From the NCBI GenBank assembly GCA_014801865.1, contig JAAVDH010000018.1, positions 137,714 to 201,713 of the forward strand: a stretch of 64,000 nt of DNA, in the 5' to 3' direction. The DNA comes from Bacteroides sp. Lineage in GTDB: Bacteria; Bacteroidota; Bacteroidia; Bacteroidales; Muribaculaceae. This document shows positions 1 through 8,553 of this stretch, in pieces (within the stretch, counting starts at the first letter, position 1; each line of letters opens with the position of its first letter). The notes beneath the pieces are model-generated. The model was not told the origin of the DNA. It made no database searches and saw only the letters and a program-made list of their open reading frames with translations. The translations under genes were made by a program, and so were the position numbers.

Positions 1-1267
1 TGATTAGACCCTTCAGATTGGGTATGAGACCGAATATGCCTATTGAGCCGGTGAGTGTGACGGGCTCGGCATATATCTTCTCGGCGCCGCATGATATGTA
101 GTAGCCGCCCGATGCCGCATAGTCACCCATTGACACATAGAAGGGTTTGCCGGTCGACTTGAAGTATTCGAGGGCTTCCCATATCTGTTCAGAAGCAAAG
201 GCGCTGCCGCCGCCGGAGTTCACGCGGAGTACGAGGCCTTCAACATCGTCATCCTTTGCCAGCTTGATAATCTCGGGCACAAGGCGTTCTGAGGCGATAC
301 CGGTTTTGTCTGATTCGGTTATGTCGCCCAAAGCGTAAAGCACGGCTATTTCATGCTGATGTTTTTTCTGTTTCGCGGGGTTGGACTTGGCATAGTCGGT
401 ATAGCTTATCAGGCGGGGTTCGTCGTCGTGCGACAGTTTGGCAAGAATATCGTCAATCTCTCTGCGGTATACGAGGCGGTCAACCACCTTTTCCTCCACA
501 AGTTTCTCGGCTGCGGCCGCAAAGAGTGAAGAGTTGGCCCAAGCGTTTACCTGCTCGACTGTAACAGAGCGGTTCTCGGCAATTTCATTGGCGAATCTAC
601 CCCATATCTGATTGAGGAACAGGCTTATCTGCTCGTGGTTTGCCTCACTCATGTGGTCAAGTATGAAAGGCTCCACGGCGCTCTTGTATGTGCCTACCTT
701 TACCACCTGCATCTCTACTCCCAACTTGTCAAGCAGATTCTTGAAGAACAGAACCTGTGATTGCAGACCGTGTATATCCACCATGCCGACGGGGTTGAGG
801 AATATAGTGTCGGACACCGATGCCAGTATGTAATCGCCCTGAGCATATCCGTCGCTATAGCTGTAAATCCATTTTCCACTCTCTTTAAACTCCTTGAGAA
901 CTTTAGATAGCGCTTCTATCTGAGCCATCCCGGCTTCAAGTCCTTTGCAATCGAGAAAAATACCTTCAATATTATCATCATTTGCAGCTTGGCGTATCAC
1001 CCTCCCCAAAACTTCGAGTGACATGGGCTCGGTATATTCATCATTGAACATAGCCATTGAAAACTCACGGGGACTTTCGCGGTCTTCCATCATCCCCTCG
1101 AGGGTTAAGTGGAGTATCGAGTGTTTCTCAACTTTGGCAGGGGTGTCGCTGCTGAAACTTGATGCCACTATTCCGCCAACAATCATAGCGAAAATAAAAA
1201 ATCCGATGAGGGCAGAGAGCCATATTGCAGCCAGTGCACCAAGAAGGCTGAGGAAGAAATTTTTCAT
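1..1267 (-). CDS. sppA: Signal peptide peptidase SppA (67K-type serine protease), 3' end beyond window
   Basis: Minus-strand translation from ATG at 1267 (MKNFFLSLLGALAAIWLSALIGFFIF..., N-terminal TM) and a downstream Ser-protease-like region; continues past position 1. Confidence 0.8.
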   Translation of the reverse strand, partial: MKNFFLSLLGALAAIWLSALIGFFIFAMIVGGIVASSFSSDTPAKVEKHSILHLTLEGMMEDRESPREFSMAMFNDEYTEPMSLEVLGRVIRQAANDDNIEGIFLDCKGLEAGMAQIEALSKVLKEFKESGKWIYSYSDGYAQGDYILASVSDTIFLNPVGMVDIHGLQSQVLFFKNLLDKLGVEMQVVKVGTYKSAVEPFILDHMSEANHEQISLFLNQIWGRFANEIAENRSVTVEQVNAWANSSLFAAAAEKLVEEKVVDRLVYRREIDDILAKLSHDDEPRLISYTDYAKSNPAKQKKHQHEIAVLYALGDITESDKTGIASERLVPEIIKLAKDDDVEGLVLRVNSGGGSAFASEQIWEALEYFKSTGKPFYVSMGDYAASGGYYISCGAEKIYAEPVTLTGSIGIFGLIPNLKGLI

Positions 1268-1417
1268 CTTTTGCGATAATATTATCAGATATAACGATTT
1301 GTAATTTTTGAGGGGTAAGGAAAGGATTACAAAATTAACACAATCGCCTCATTCATACAAATATTACCGCACCCAATTCCTTGATAAAAATACTACGACT
1401 ACTTTTTAATCAAATTC

Positions 1418-1448
1418 TTGCCTCAATAAGAATTGATTTGTAATTTTG
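1418..1448 (+). promoter_or_regulatory. Bacteroidetes-type promoter (TTG-N20-TAATTTTG)
   Basis: TTG at 1418-1420, TAATTTTG at 1441-1448, matching TAnnTTTG consensus. Confidence 0.65.
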
Positions 1449-1454
1449 TTGTTG

Positions 1455-1760
1455 TAGACCAAACGCATAAGTTCAGTCAGAGCTTGTGTGTTGGTTTGCG
1501 GACATTTTAAAAGCGTTTACTATACGCTCTTTCTTGTCTTTCTGAAACCTGGAAAATTTCAATCATGGTCAAGAATGTAGCAAATGGTAGATGCCTTGTG
1601 GATATGTATGTTTTCATCAATGATGTGCACGTGAGTGCATGTTGTTGATATACGCATATTCAGCGTGAGGCTTCTGCAAATTTGCTCGTTCTACCATGAT
1701 GGGCAATTCCAGGGCCTCAGAAAGCGGAACGGGCAAATGTACAGCTCTCACGCTTTTTTT
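1455..1760 (+). ncRNA. Candidate structured ncRNA (~300 nt), family unassigned
   Basis: Promoter directly upstream; hairpins CCAAACGCATAAG/CTTGTGTGTTGG, AGCGT/ACGCT, ATCAATGATGTGCAC/GTGCATGTTGTTGAT, ATTTGCTCGTTC/GAACGGGCAAAT; ends GCGTGAG...CTCACGC-T8. Confidence 0.55.
1663..1760 (+). terminator. Intrinsic terminator-like closing stem with T-tract
   Basis: GCGTGAG (1663-1669) pairs with CTCACGC (1746-1752) followed by T8. Confidence 0.55.
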
Positions 1761-1798
1761 ATTTATCTAAGGCTGATAGATGGGAGCATATCGGTAGT

Positions 1799-2671
1799 TT
1801 GAATTGTTTTATGCGAATAGTTTTATTATTCCTTATTTCTGTATTTACTCTTTGCCATGTGAGTGGACAGAGTTATGAGCCCAAATGGGTAGGTCAGGTT
1901 GTTGTACTTGATACCCAAAATGATTCAGTCGTAAAACAAGCAGAAAAAGCCAATGTAAAAGTAAAAACCAAACAATCTGCGGGAAGACTTCTTGCCGGTA
2001 TTGGTAATGTCCGACAGAAGGTATATATCCAAGGTGGTGCTTCCACATTACAATTGAATCCTAATGAGCCTATTACACTCATTGTTAAGTGTAAGGACAA
2101 TGACTCTGACCCATATTCCTTTATTCAAGTTATAAAATTTGAAAAAGGCCGCAACGAACGAAGAACTGAATTGGCAATGCAAAATTGGTTGGGTGATACC
2201 TCTGAAGGTAATATGGAATTAGTCCAATATGAAGCGGATTCTTATGGTAAATCATCATATATACTTACCATTCACCCTCAAGAAGGAGAGTTTGGTGTTA
2301 GAGTAGTAAATCCTAATGTGCAAGATGAGAGAGTACCAATATTTTATTGCTTTGGCACCTCCTCATATGCTAATCCTATATCGGTACAAATGGAGGCGAC
2401 TAAAGCCGAAGCCAAGGATGGAAATAATACCTCCGATAGTAATATTGTACCTGTAAGAATGGACGCGACTAAAACCGAGGCTAAGGATGAAACAAATTCC
2501 ACCGATGGTAATCTTGTATCAGTAAAAATGGAAGCGACTAAAACAGATGTTAGGGATGGAACAAATTACGAGTACAAAGGCAGTATATATCAAGTATATG
2601 TTGATAAATTTGGCAAACGATATATAAATATAAGCAAAAAGGAACGAGTGTATTTGCCGGATAATAAATAA
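1799..2671 (+). CDS. Secreted hypothetical protein with three ~23-aa C-terminal repeats
   Basis: ORF with signal peptide (start TTG 1799 or ATG 1811); AT-rich; repeats M(E/D)ATK(A/T)(E/D)(A/V)(K/R)D. Confidence 0.7.
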   Translation: MNCFMRIVLLFLISVFTLCHVSGQSYEPKWVGQVVVLDTQNDSVVKQAEKANVKVKTKQSAGRLLAGIGNVRQKVYIQGGASTLQLNPNEPITLIVKCKDNDSDPYSFIQVIKFEKGRNERRTELAMQNWLGDTSEGNMELVQYEADSYGKSSYILTIHPQEGEFGVRVVNPNVQDERVPIFYCFGTSSYANPISVQMEATKAEAKDGNNTSDSNIVPVRMDATKTEAKDETNSTDGNLVSVKMEATKTDVRDGTNYEYKGSIYQVYVDKFGKRYINISKKERVYLPDNK

Positions 2672-2749
2672 CACTACTGTTTCTCGCTTAAAATTTATTA
2701 GAGTAGATAAAATTTGAGTGTAGGGTCAAACAAACTTATCATTAAGAAC

Positions 2750-2860
2750 ACACCTCGGAGGAGGTGTGCCGACAATAGCCGTGGGTGAGCCGAAGGCGTA
2801 ACCCGCGGTTTGGTATTTATACAAGTTAAAAGACATCCCGGAGAGGATGTCCCGATAGTC
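2750..2860. repeat. REP-like palindromic intergenic sequence
   Basis: CACCTCGGAGGAGGTG palindrome, TGCCGACAATAGCCG, and GACATCCCGGAGAGGATGTC palindrome. Confidence 0.5.
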
Positions 2861-3006
2861 TATAACTCGTCAAATTAATTAATTATCCAGTTTCTCGGGA
2901 TATCTTTTCCGAGATGTTTAATTATTGAAGGTAATGAGTCAAACTTCATGGGATATGGTGTAGTACTTAACGAATACCCAGGGATCCTTTTAATTGTCAA
3001 GGCGGC

Positions 3007-3984
3007 TTAATTGTCAAGGCGGCGCAGGAGTTTGCCGGTGGAGGTATGGGGTAAGGTGGGACGGATGACTACCTGTTTCGGACATTTGATCGGGGGGAGA
3101 AGAAGGCGGCAGGCGGCCATTATCTCTTCGGCAGACAGTCCGGTAGGGGTGGTTACGAGTATCATTTCCTCGCCCCATCGTTCGCTTGGGCGCGAAGTGA
3201 CGAAATATTCGCTATTTCCCATAATGGAGGCCAGTGCACGCTCTATTTCTTCGGGGTGTATCTTTACTCCCCCGCTGTTGATTACGTTGTCATAGCGCCC
3301 GTGCCATATGAATGAATCCTCACCTGTTAGCGTCACTATATCGTTGGTCACGAGTCGGCCGAAAGTATAGTGTGGCGCATTGATGACGAGGCAGTTGCGT
3401 GAGTCTGTGTCAAAGGTTATTCCGGGCATCGCTGTATACCGGTCAGTCCCTATGGCGCGGAGTGCCACATGACTGCATGTTTCGGTCATGCCGTAAGTGG
3501 CGTAAGCATTGGCATTATGGTACTGAAGCATCTGTTCCTGCTGTGGAGTCATCGGTGCTCCACCCACTATCACCGTGTCAATAAACTGTAGAGCCGGAGT
3601 CTGCAACAGACCCTCTATCTGTGAAGGTACTATGGCTGAGAGCGATATGCGTTTCTCCTCTTTAAGTAGGTTTTGTATAGACGGGATGCTGACATCATTC
3701 AGAGGATGATTTGACGGCTCCTCGCTGATAATCCGCGCTCCCGATACGAATGATCTTACCATCATCATCTTTCCCGCTATGTAGCGCAATGACAGGCAGA
3801 GGTGGAGTATGCTTCGGTGGTCTATACCGAATCGGCGGCATGTGGCCTCGGCTGAGGCGCGCATGTCGCTTTTCGGTAGTTCGATTCGTTTCGGGATACC
3901 TGTCGACCCCGAGGTAAAGGCTTCGACATATGGCTTGGAATCAAGCCACTGTGGGGTAAATTCCTGTATCTCGTCAGATATCAT
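3007..3984 (-). CDS. menE: o-succinylbenzoate--CoA ligase (AMP-binding)
   Basis: TSGSTGIPK AMP-binding motif, TYGMTETCSH, terminal TSTGKLLRR; next to menC/menB/menD. Confidence 0.88.
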   Translation of the reverse strand: MISDEIQEFTPQWLDSKPYVEAFTSGSTGIPKRIELPKSDMRASAEATCRRFGIDHRSILHLCLSLRYIAGKMMMVRSFVSGARIISEEPSNHPLNDVSIPSIQNLLKEEKRISLSAIVPSQIEGLLQTPALQFIDTVIVGGAPMTPQQEQMLQYHNANAYATYGMTETCSHVALRAIGTDRYTAMPGITFDTDSRNCLVINAPHYTFGRLVTNDIVTLTGEDSFIWHGRYDNVINSGGVKIHPEEIERALASIMGNSEYFVTSRPSERWGEEMILVTTPTGLSAEEIMAACRLLLPPIKCPKQVVIRPTLPHTSTGKLLRRLDN

Positions 3985-5033
3985 CCTTCGATCCAGTTAA
4001 GGTCAGGAAGCTCCCACTGCTTGTCGGCCTGATATGACAGGCGCTCACCGTCAAGTGTGAGAGGTGAGGGGATGTTGTTTTCATACAGTTGGCCTGTACC
4101 AAGTCCCTGAGGCATATCCACATCAAGACATGCCACCCATTGTGCCAGAGCATTAAGACCTATGTTTGATTCAAGAGCGGAGGTAACCCACCAGCCGATA
4201 TTCTTCTGCTCGGCTATCTGCATCCATTCCGTAGCGCCTGATAGTCCGCCACAGAGCGCCGGCTTAAGAATGATATATTGGGGAGCGATATAGGTGAGCA
4301 TCTTGCGCTTATCTATCAGTGAGTCAATGCCTATAAGTTCCTCATCAAGCGCTATGGGTATAGGAGTGTTTGCACATAGATAAGCCATCTTATCCCACTG
4401 ACCCTGACGTATGGGTTGCTCTATAGAGTGAATGTCAAGCACAGCGAGGCGATTGAGGCGTTCCATCGCGTCGTCAGGTGAGAAAGCTCCGTTGGCATCA
4501 AGCCTGATGGTGAGTCGCTCAGGTGAGAAGGCACACCGCAGTTTGTCGAGAATCTCCAGTTCGCGGTTGAAGTCTATCCCGCCGATTTTAAGCTTTATGC
4601 AGCTGAAGCCTTTTTCCAGTTTCTCGGTGATGCGCCGGGTCATAACCTCCGCATCGCCCATCCAGATAAGGCCGTTGATGATGATACTCTCACGCCCTTC
4701 AGTGAACGGCGAGGGTAATGGCGTAAACGGATTGCCGTTCTGATAGGCGAGCAGGGCAGTGTCAAGTCCGAACCGTATGGAACTGTAGCTGCTTATATCG
4801 CAAGGTGAGTCTTCTCCGATACATTGGCAGAGATGTGCGAGGGTCGCTTCATAATTAGGCACATCGTCGGCCCCAAGACCTTTGAAGAGAGCACATTCAC
4901 CGATACCGAAGTGTGAGGGGTCGGCCTCATCCCACAGTTTTATAAAGTATGTATCCTTCACGGTCATAGTAGAACGTGAAGTAATGGCCGGCTCCTTGAA
5001 GCGGAGGGTATAACGGGCATAAGCTGCTTTCAT
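3981..5033 (-). CDS. menC: o-succinylbenzoate synthase (enolase superfamily)
   Basis: KLKIGGIDF, RLDANGAFSP, ALDEELIG enolase-superfamily motifs. Confidence 0.88.
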   Translation of the reverse strand: MKAAYARYTLRFKEPAITSRSTMTVKDTYFIKLWDEADPSHFGIGECALFKGLGADDVPNYEATLAHLCQCIGEDSPCDISSYSSIRFGLDTALLAYQNGNPFTPLPSPFTEGRESIIINGLIWMGDAEVMTRRITEKLEKGFSCIKLKIGGIDFNRELEILDKLRCAFSPERLTIRLDANGAFSPDDAMERLNRLAVLDIHSIEQPIRQGQWDKMAYLCANTPIPIALDEELIGIDSLIDKRKMLTYIAPQYIILKPALCGGLSGATEWMQIAEQKNIGWWVTSALESNIGLNALAQWVACLDVDMPQGLGTGQLYENNIPSPLTLDGERLSYQADKQWELPDLNWIEG

Positions 5034-5056
5034 CTGTCGTGGGGGGAAACACTCTC

Positions 5057-5875
5057 TTAGCCTGGGAACTTGGGAAACTGCTGGAAGTCAGGGTCACGCT
5101 TTTCAAGGAATGCGTTTTTACCCTCCTGAGCTTCAGCCATGAGGTAGTACATAAGCGTTGCATCGCCGGCAAATTCCATCATGCCTCGCTGGCCGTCAAG
5201 CTCGGCATTGAGCGCACGCTTGATCATGCGTATTGCCATTGGGCTGCGTTTGAGTATGGTCTCGCACCATTCTACGGTCTCATCTTCAAGGCGGTCGAAT
5301 GGCACAACCTTGTTTACCATGCCCATTTCCTCGGCTTCGCGGGCTGTGTACTGGCGGCAGAGGAACCAAATCTCGCGCGCCTTCTTCTGACCTACGCAGC
5401 GTGCGAGGTATGACGAACCGAATCCGGCGTCGAAGCTGCCCACCTTGGGACCTGTCTGGCCGAAACGGGCGTTTTCGGAGGCGATGGTAAGGTCGCAAAC
5501 CACATGGAGCACATGTCCTCCGCCGATGGCATAGCCGTTGACCATGGCTATCACGGGCTTGGGTATGGAGCGTATGGCTTTGTGAAGGTCAAGTACGTTA
5601 AGGCGAGGTACACCGTTTTCATCAATATATCCACCTATGCCTTTCACCTTCTGATCGCCGCCCGAGCAGAATGCTTTGTCTCCGGCACCTGTGAGGATGA
5701 TGACACCTATGTCGGATGCCTCGCGGCAATAGGCCATGGCGTCAAGCATCTCGCGGTTGGTCTGCGGACGGAATGCATTATATACCTGCGGGCGGTTGAT
5801 GGTGATTTTGGCTATTCCTCCATACTGCTGAAAGAGGATGTCTTCGTATTCCTTAATGGTTTTCCAGTCTCTCAT
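5057..5875 (-). CDS. menB: 1,4-dihydroxy-2-naphthoyl-CoA synthase
   Basis: [30 protein letters not shown], terminal [13 protein letters not shown]; start trimmed to [15 protein letters not shown]. Confidence 0.93.
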   Translation of the reverse strand: MRDWKTIKEYEDILFQQYGGIAKITINRPQVYNAFRPQTNREMLDAMAYCREASDIGVIILTGAGDKAFCSGGDQKVKGIGGYIDENGVPRLNVLDLHKAIRSIPKPVIAMVNGYAIGGGHVLHVVCDLTIASENARFGQTGPKVGSFDAGFGSSYLARCVGQKKAREIWFLCRQYTAREAEEMGMVNKVVPFDRLEDETVEWCETILKRSPMAIRMIKRALNAELDGQRGMMEFAGDATLMYYLMAEAQEGKNAFLEKRDPDFQQFPKFPG

Positions 5876-7571
5876 AATAGTTACGTAAAATGTCACCTCC
5901 GGTCTCTGCGGGTGTATGCACGGCGAGAATTGCCGGACGTGTGTTGTCTGTCAAAAAATTTTCCCACTCCTGAGCGAGCTGCTGTTCGTCCGCGGCCTCG
6001 AAGTAAGAGAATCCGTATCCCTCGGCAAGCTGACGCAATGGGAGATGCGGAGCCATACACAGGAATTGTTCACGTTCTTCAAGGTGAGCGGTGGAGGCTA
6101 CGAAGCGGAATATGCTGCCTCCTCCATTGCAGATGACCACTATCTTCAGTCGCGGAGTGATAAGGGAGGAGCTAAGTGCGCCTATATCGTAGGCGGCGCA
6201 TGTATCGCCGGTTATAAGCAGTGTGACATCGCTGCGATATGCTACTGATGCACCTATAGCCGTGGATGTACATCCGTCGATACCGCTCACACCGCGATTA
6301 CAGTCGCAGCGGTGTGTGACGCCGGTATTGAATAGCTGGAAGTAGCGCACTGTGGTGCCGTTGGAGAGTTGCACGTTCCATCGTGCAGGTATGCGGGGCA
6401 CCATGTAGGCAAAGGCTCTCATGTCGCTCCAAGGTATACGGGCCACGAAGTCATGCTGCCGTCTGTCACCGCGAGCCGCTGCTTCGTGCCATCGCGCGGA
6501 GTAGTCGCAGGGAGTGCGATGGGGTTGCATGGCCGATGCTAACTGATTGAAGAACATTCCCGGTTGCATCTCCACTCTCAGCGTGAGTCTGCGGTAACAG
6601 TCTATTGTGGTGTGTGACAGTCCTACATGCCAGTGTTCGGCATCTTTACATTTGCGCAAAAAGCGTTTACACTTGTCAGATATGAGTGCTCCCCCGAAGG
6701 TGATTATCACATCCGGGTGCAGTGATTCTTCTTCTTCGCGGGTGAGGGCAAGCAGGGTAGTGTCGATGCGGTGTATTATGTCAGGTCCGTGGAGATTGGC
6801 TACGGACTCAGCCATTATAGTTACGTTTGGCAGGTCGGCGAGACGTAGCAGCGCTTTGTTGAGCTTTTGGTCGGGAGAATGAAATCCGCCTACAATAAGC
6901 ACTTTGCGCGGCGAAGCTATTGAACTGCCGAGACGTCGTGACTCGGCTACAGTGAGGTCAGTGCGCGGGGTGAGCATATTGATTACGCGCGGATGTTCGT
7001 CGGCTTCGGTCAGCGTGCCTAATGGTGCAGAGAGTTGTAAGTTGATATGCACAGGTGCCTGACGGCCTGTTGTGGCCGTGAGCAGGGCATCGTTTATCAG
7101 TCGGTCGGCAAGCCACTGTGCAGTACGTATACTCTGAGCGCTGTCTGAGTCGTCAGTGGCGGGAATGTCACAGGTGGTTTTTACCCATGGGCCGAGTGCT
7201 CCGGGTTGCTTAAGGGTCTGCGAATCGTCCTGATCTATCCACTCCTGAGGGCGGTCGGCAGATATGACTATAAGGGGAGCCTTACGATAAAATGCTTCGG
7301 CTACAGCCGGAGCGTAGTTGAGCAGGGCAGTACCGGAGGTGCATACCATTGCCACCGGGGCAGAGGTCACTGTCGATATACCGAGCGCCACAAATCCGGC
7401 CGAGCGTTCATCAATCACGGGATGAAGACGCAAGCTGCCTTCACGTGCAAGAGCCACAATGACAGGAGAATTGCGCGAGCCGGGTGACACTACTACATCG
7501 GTGACACCGTGAGCGGCGAGTAGCGAGGCAAGTATGCGGCAGGTAGATTTAGCAGTCGTAATATGTGTCAT
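5853..7571 (-). CDS. menD: 2-succinyl-5-enolpyruvyl-6-hydroxy-3-cyclohexene-1-carboxylate synthase
   Basis: ThDP enzyme; [50 protein letters not shown]. Confidence 0.93.
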   Translation of the reverse strand: MTHITTAKSTCRILASLLAAHGVTDVVVSPGSRNSPVIVALAREGSLRLHPVIDERSAGFVALGISTVTSAPVAMVCTSGTALLNYAPAVAEAFYRKAPLIVISADRPQEWIDQDDSQTLKQPGALGPWVKTTCDIPATDDSDSAQSIRTAQWLADRLINDALLTATTGRQAPVHINLQLSAPLGTLTEADEHPRVINMLTPRTDLTVAESRRLGSSIASPRKVLIVGGFHSPDQKLNKALLRLADLPNVTIMAESVANLHGPDIIHRIDTTLLALTREEEESLHPDVIITFGGALISDKCKRFLRKCKDAEHWHVGLSHTTIDCYRRLTLRVEMQPGMFFNQLASAMQPHRTPCDYSARWHEAAARGDRRQHDFVARIPWSDMRAFAYMVPRIPARWNVQLSNGTTVRYFQLFNTGVTHRCDCNRGVSGIDGCTSTAIGASVAYRSDVTLLITGDTCAAYDIGALSSSLITPRLKIVVICNGGGSIFRFVASTAHLEEREQFLCMAPHLPLRQLAEGYGFSYFEAADEQQLAQEWENFLTDNTRPAILAVHTPAETGGDILRNYYERLENH

Positions 7572-7578
7572 GACTAAC

Positions 7579-8514
7579 TTATTTGGGCAGCTCCGAACCG
7601 GGTTGATTATTGCCGAGACGCTCGCCTACTATAAGGCCAATGAGTATGAGTGCACAACCGGTGTAGCCTATGATAGATACTTGTTCGTCAAGCAACCAGG
7701 CCGATAGGGCCAGTGTGGCAAGAGGCGACAGATACAGATAGTTGTTGGCTTTGAGTGCACCGAGTTTTCCTACGGCAAGCCCCCAAAGCAGATATGCGGC
7801 CATCGAGCATACCATGCCGAGAAACAGCAGATTGCAGTAGACTTCGGGGCGGGTAAAGGATGAGAGGGGAGCGAATTCTGACTCTAAGAATAGGAACGGC
7901 AGAGCTGTAACCACGCCGTAGAAAAATGTCTTGCGGGTAATGAACCATGCGCTGTAAAGTGCGCTTACGGAGCGGAGAAGCAACGAGTAAATAGCCCAGC
8001 AGACAGCCGCCAATAGTGAGAGAATATCACCGAATGGCTTGATGGAAAGCACGAAGCTACTGTTGAATATCACGCAGGCCACCCCTAAAAAGGCTATTGT
8101 TGAGCCGGTGAGGAGACCTTTTGACAGTTTCTCACCTTTATAGAGCAGCGCCACTATAAGAGTGGTGATGAGGGGCGCCGTAGCCACGATGAGCGATACG
8201 TTGGAAACGAGGGTGTACTGTACCGCGGTGTTTTCAGCAATGAAATATACAGAACCACCGCAAATGCCACACAGGGCAAATTTCAATTCGTCTCTCCATG
8301 AATGACTCATCAGAGGGCGCGGACACAGTATGAGAGTAAGCAAGTATGCTATTAGAAAACGGTAGAGATATATCTCGACAGCATTGAGACCGTTCTGAAG
8401 CAGTACCTTGGTAGAGATAAAAGATGCTCCCCAGGTGGTTACTGCCACCAATGCACATAGATGAAATGGCAGTAGGCTCTTGTGTTCGCGTGGCGATTCG
8501 TTGCTGCGGCTCAT
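7579..8514 (-). CDS. EamA/DMT family transporter
   Basis: About 10 TM helices, WGASFISTKVLL, second EamA repeat. Confidence 0.85.
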   Translation of the reverse strand: MSRSNESPREHKSLLPFHLCALVAVTTWGASFISTKVLLQNGLNAVEIYLYRFLIAYLLTLILCPRPLMSHSWRDELKFALCGICGGSVYFIAENTAVQYTLVSNVSLIVATAPLITTLIVALLYKGEKLSKGLLTGSTIAFLGVACVIFNSSFVLSIKPFGDILSLLAAVCWAIYSLLLRSVSALYSAWFITRKTFFYGVVTALPFLFLESEFAPLSSFTRPEVYCNLLFLGMVCSMAAYLLWGLAVGKLGALKANNYLYLSPLATLALSAWLLDEQVSIIGYTGCALILIGLIVGERLGNNQPGSELPK

Positions 8515-8553
8515 AGGAGTATATAGTTAATTGTTTCCGCAAAGATACAAAAT

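Noticed and set aside
1455-1760. Assigning the ncRNA to tmRNA, RNase P or SRP RNA
   Set aside because: No CCA-ending acceptor, no RNase P GAGGAAAGTC-type core and no GGAAGCAGC-type SRP loop seen.
5504-6136. 210-aa plus-strand ORF and similar long antisense ORFs (11949-12569, 22357-22974, 51645-52235, 52260-52793, 61877-62509)
   Set aside because: They lie opposite confidently identified genes (menB/menD, mgtE, ricT, rel, radA); compositional by-products of the coding strand.
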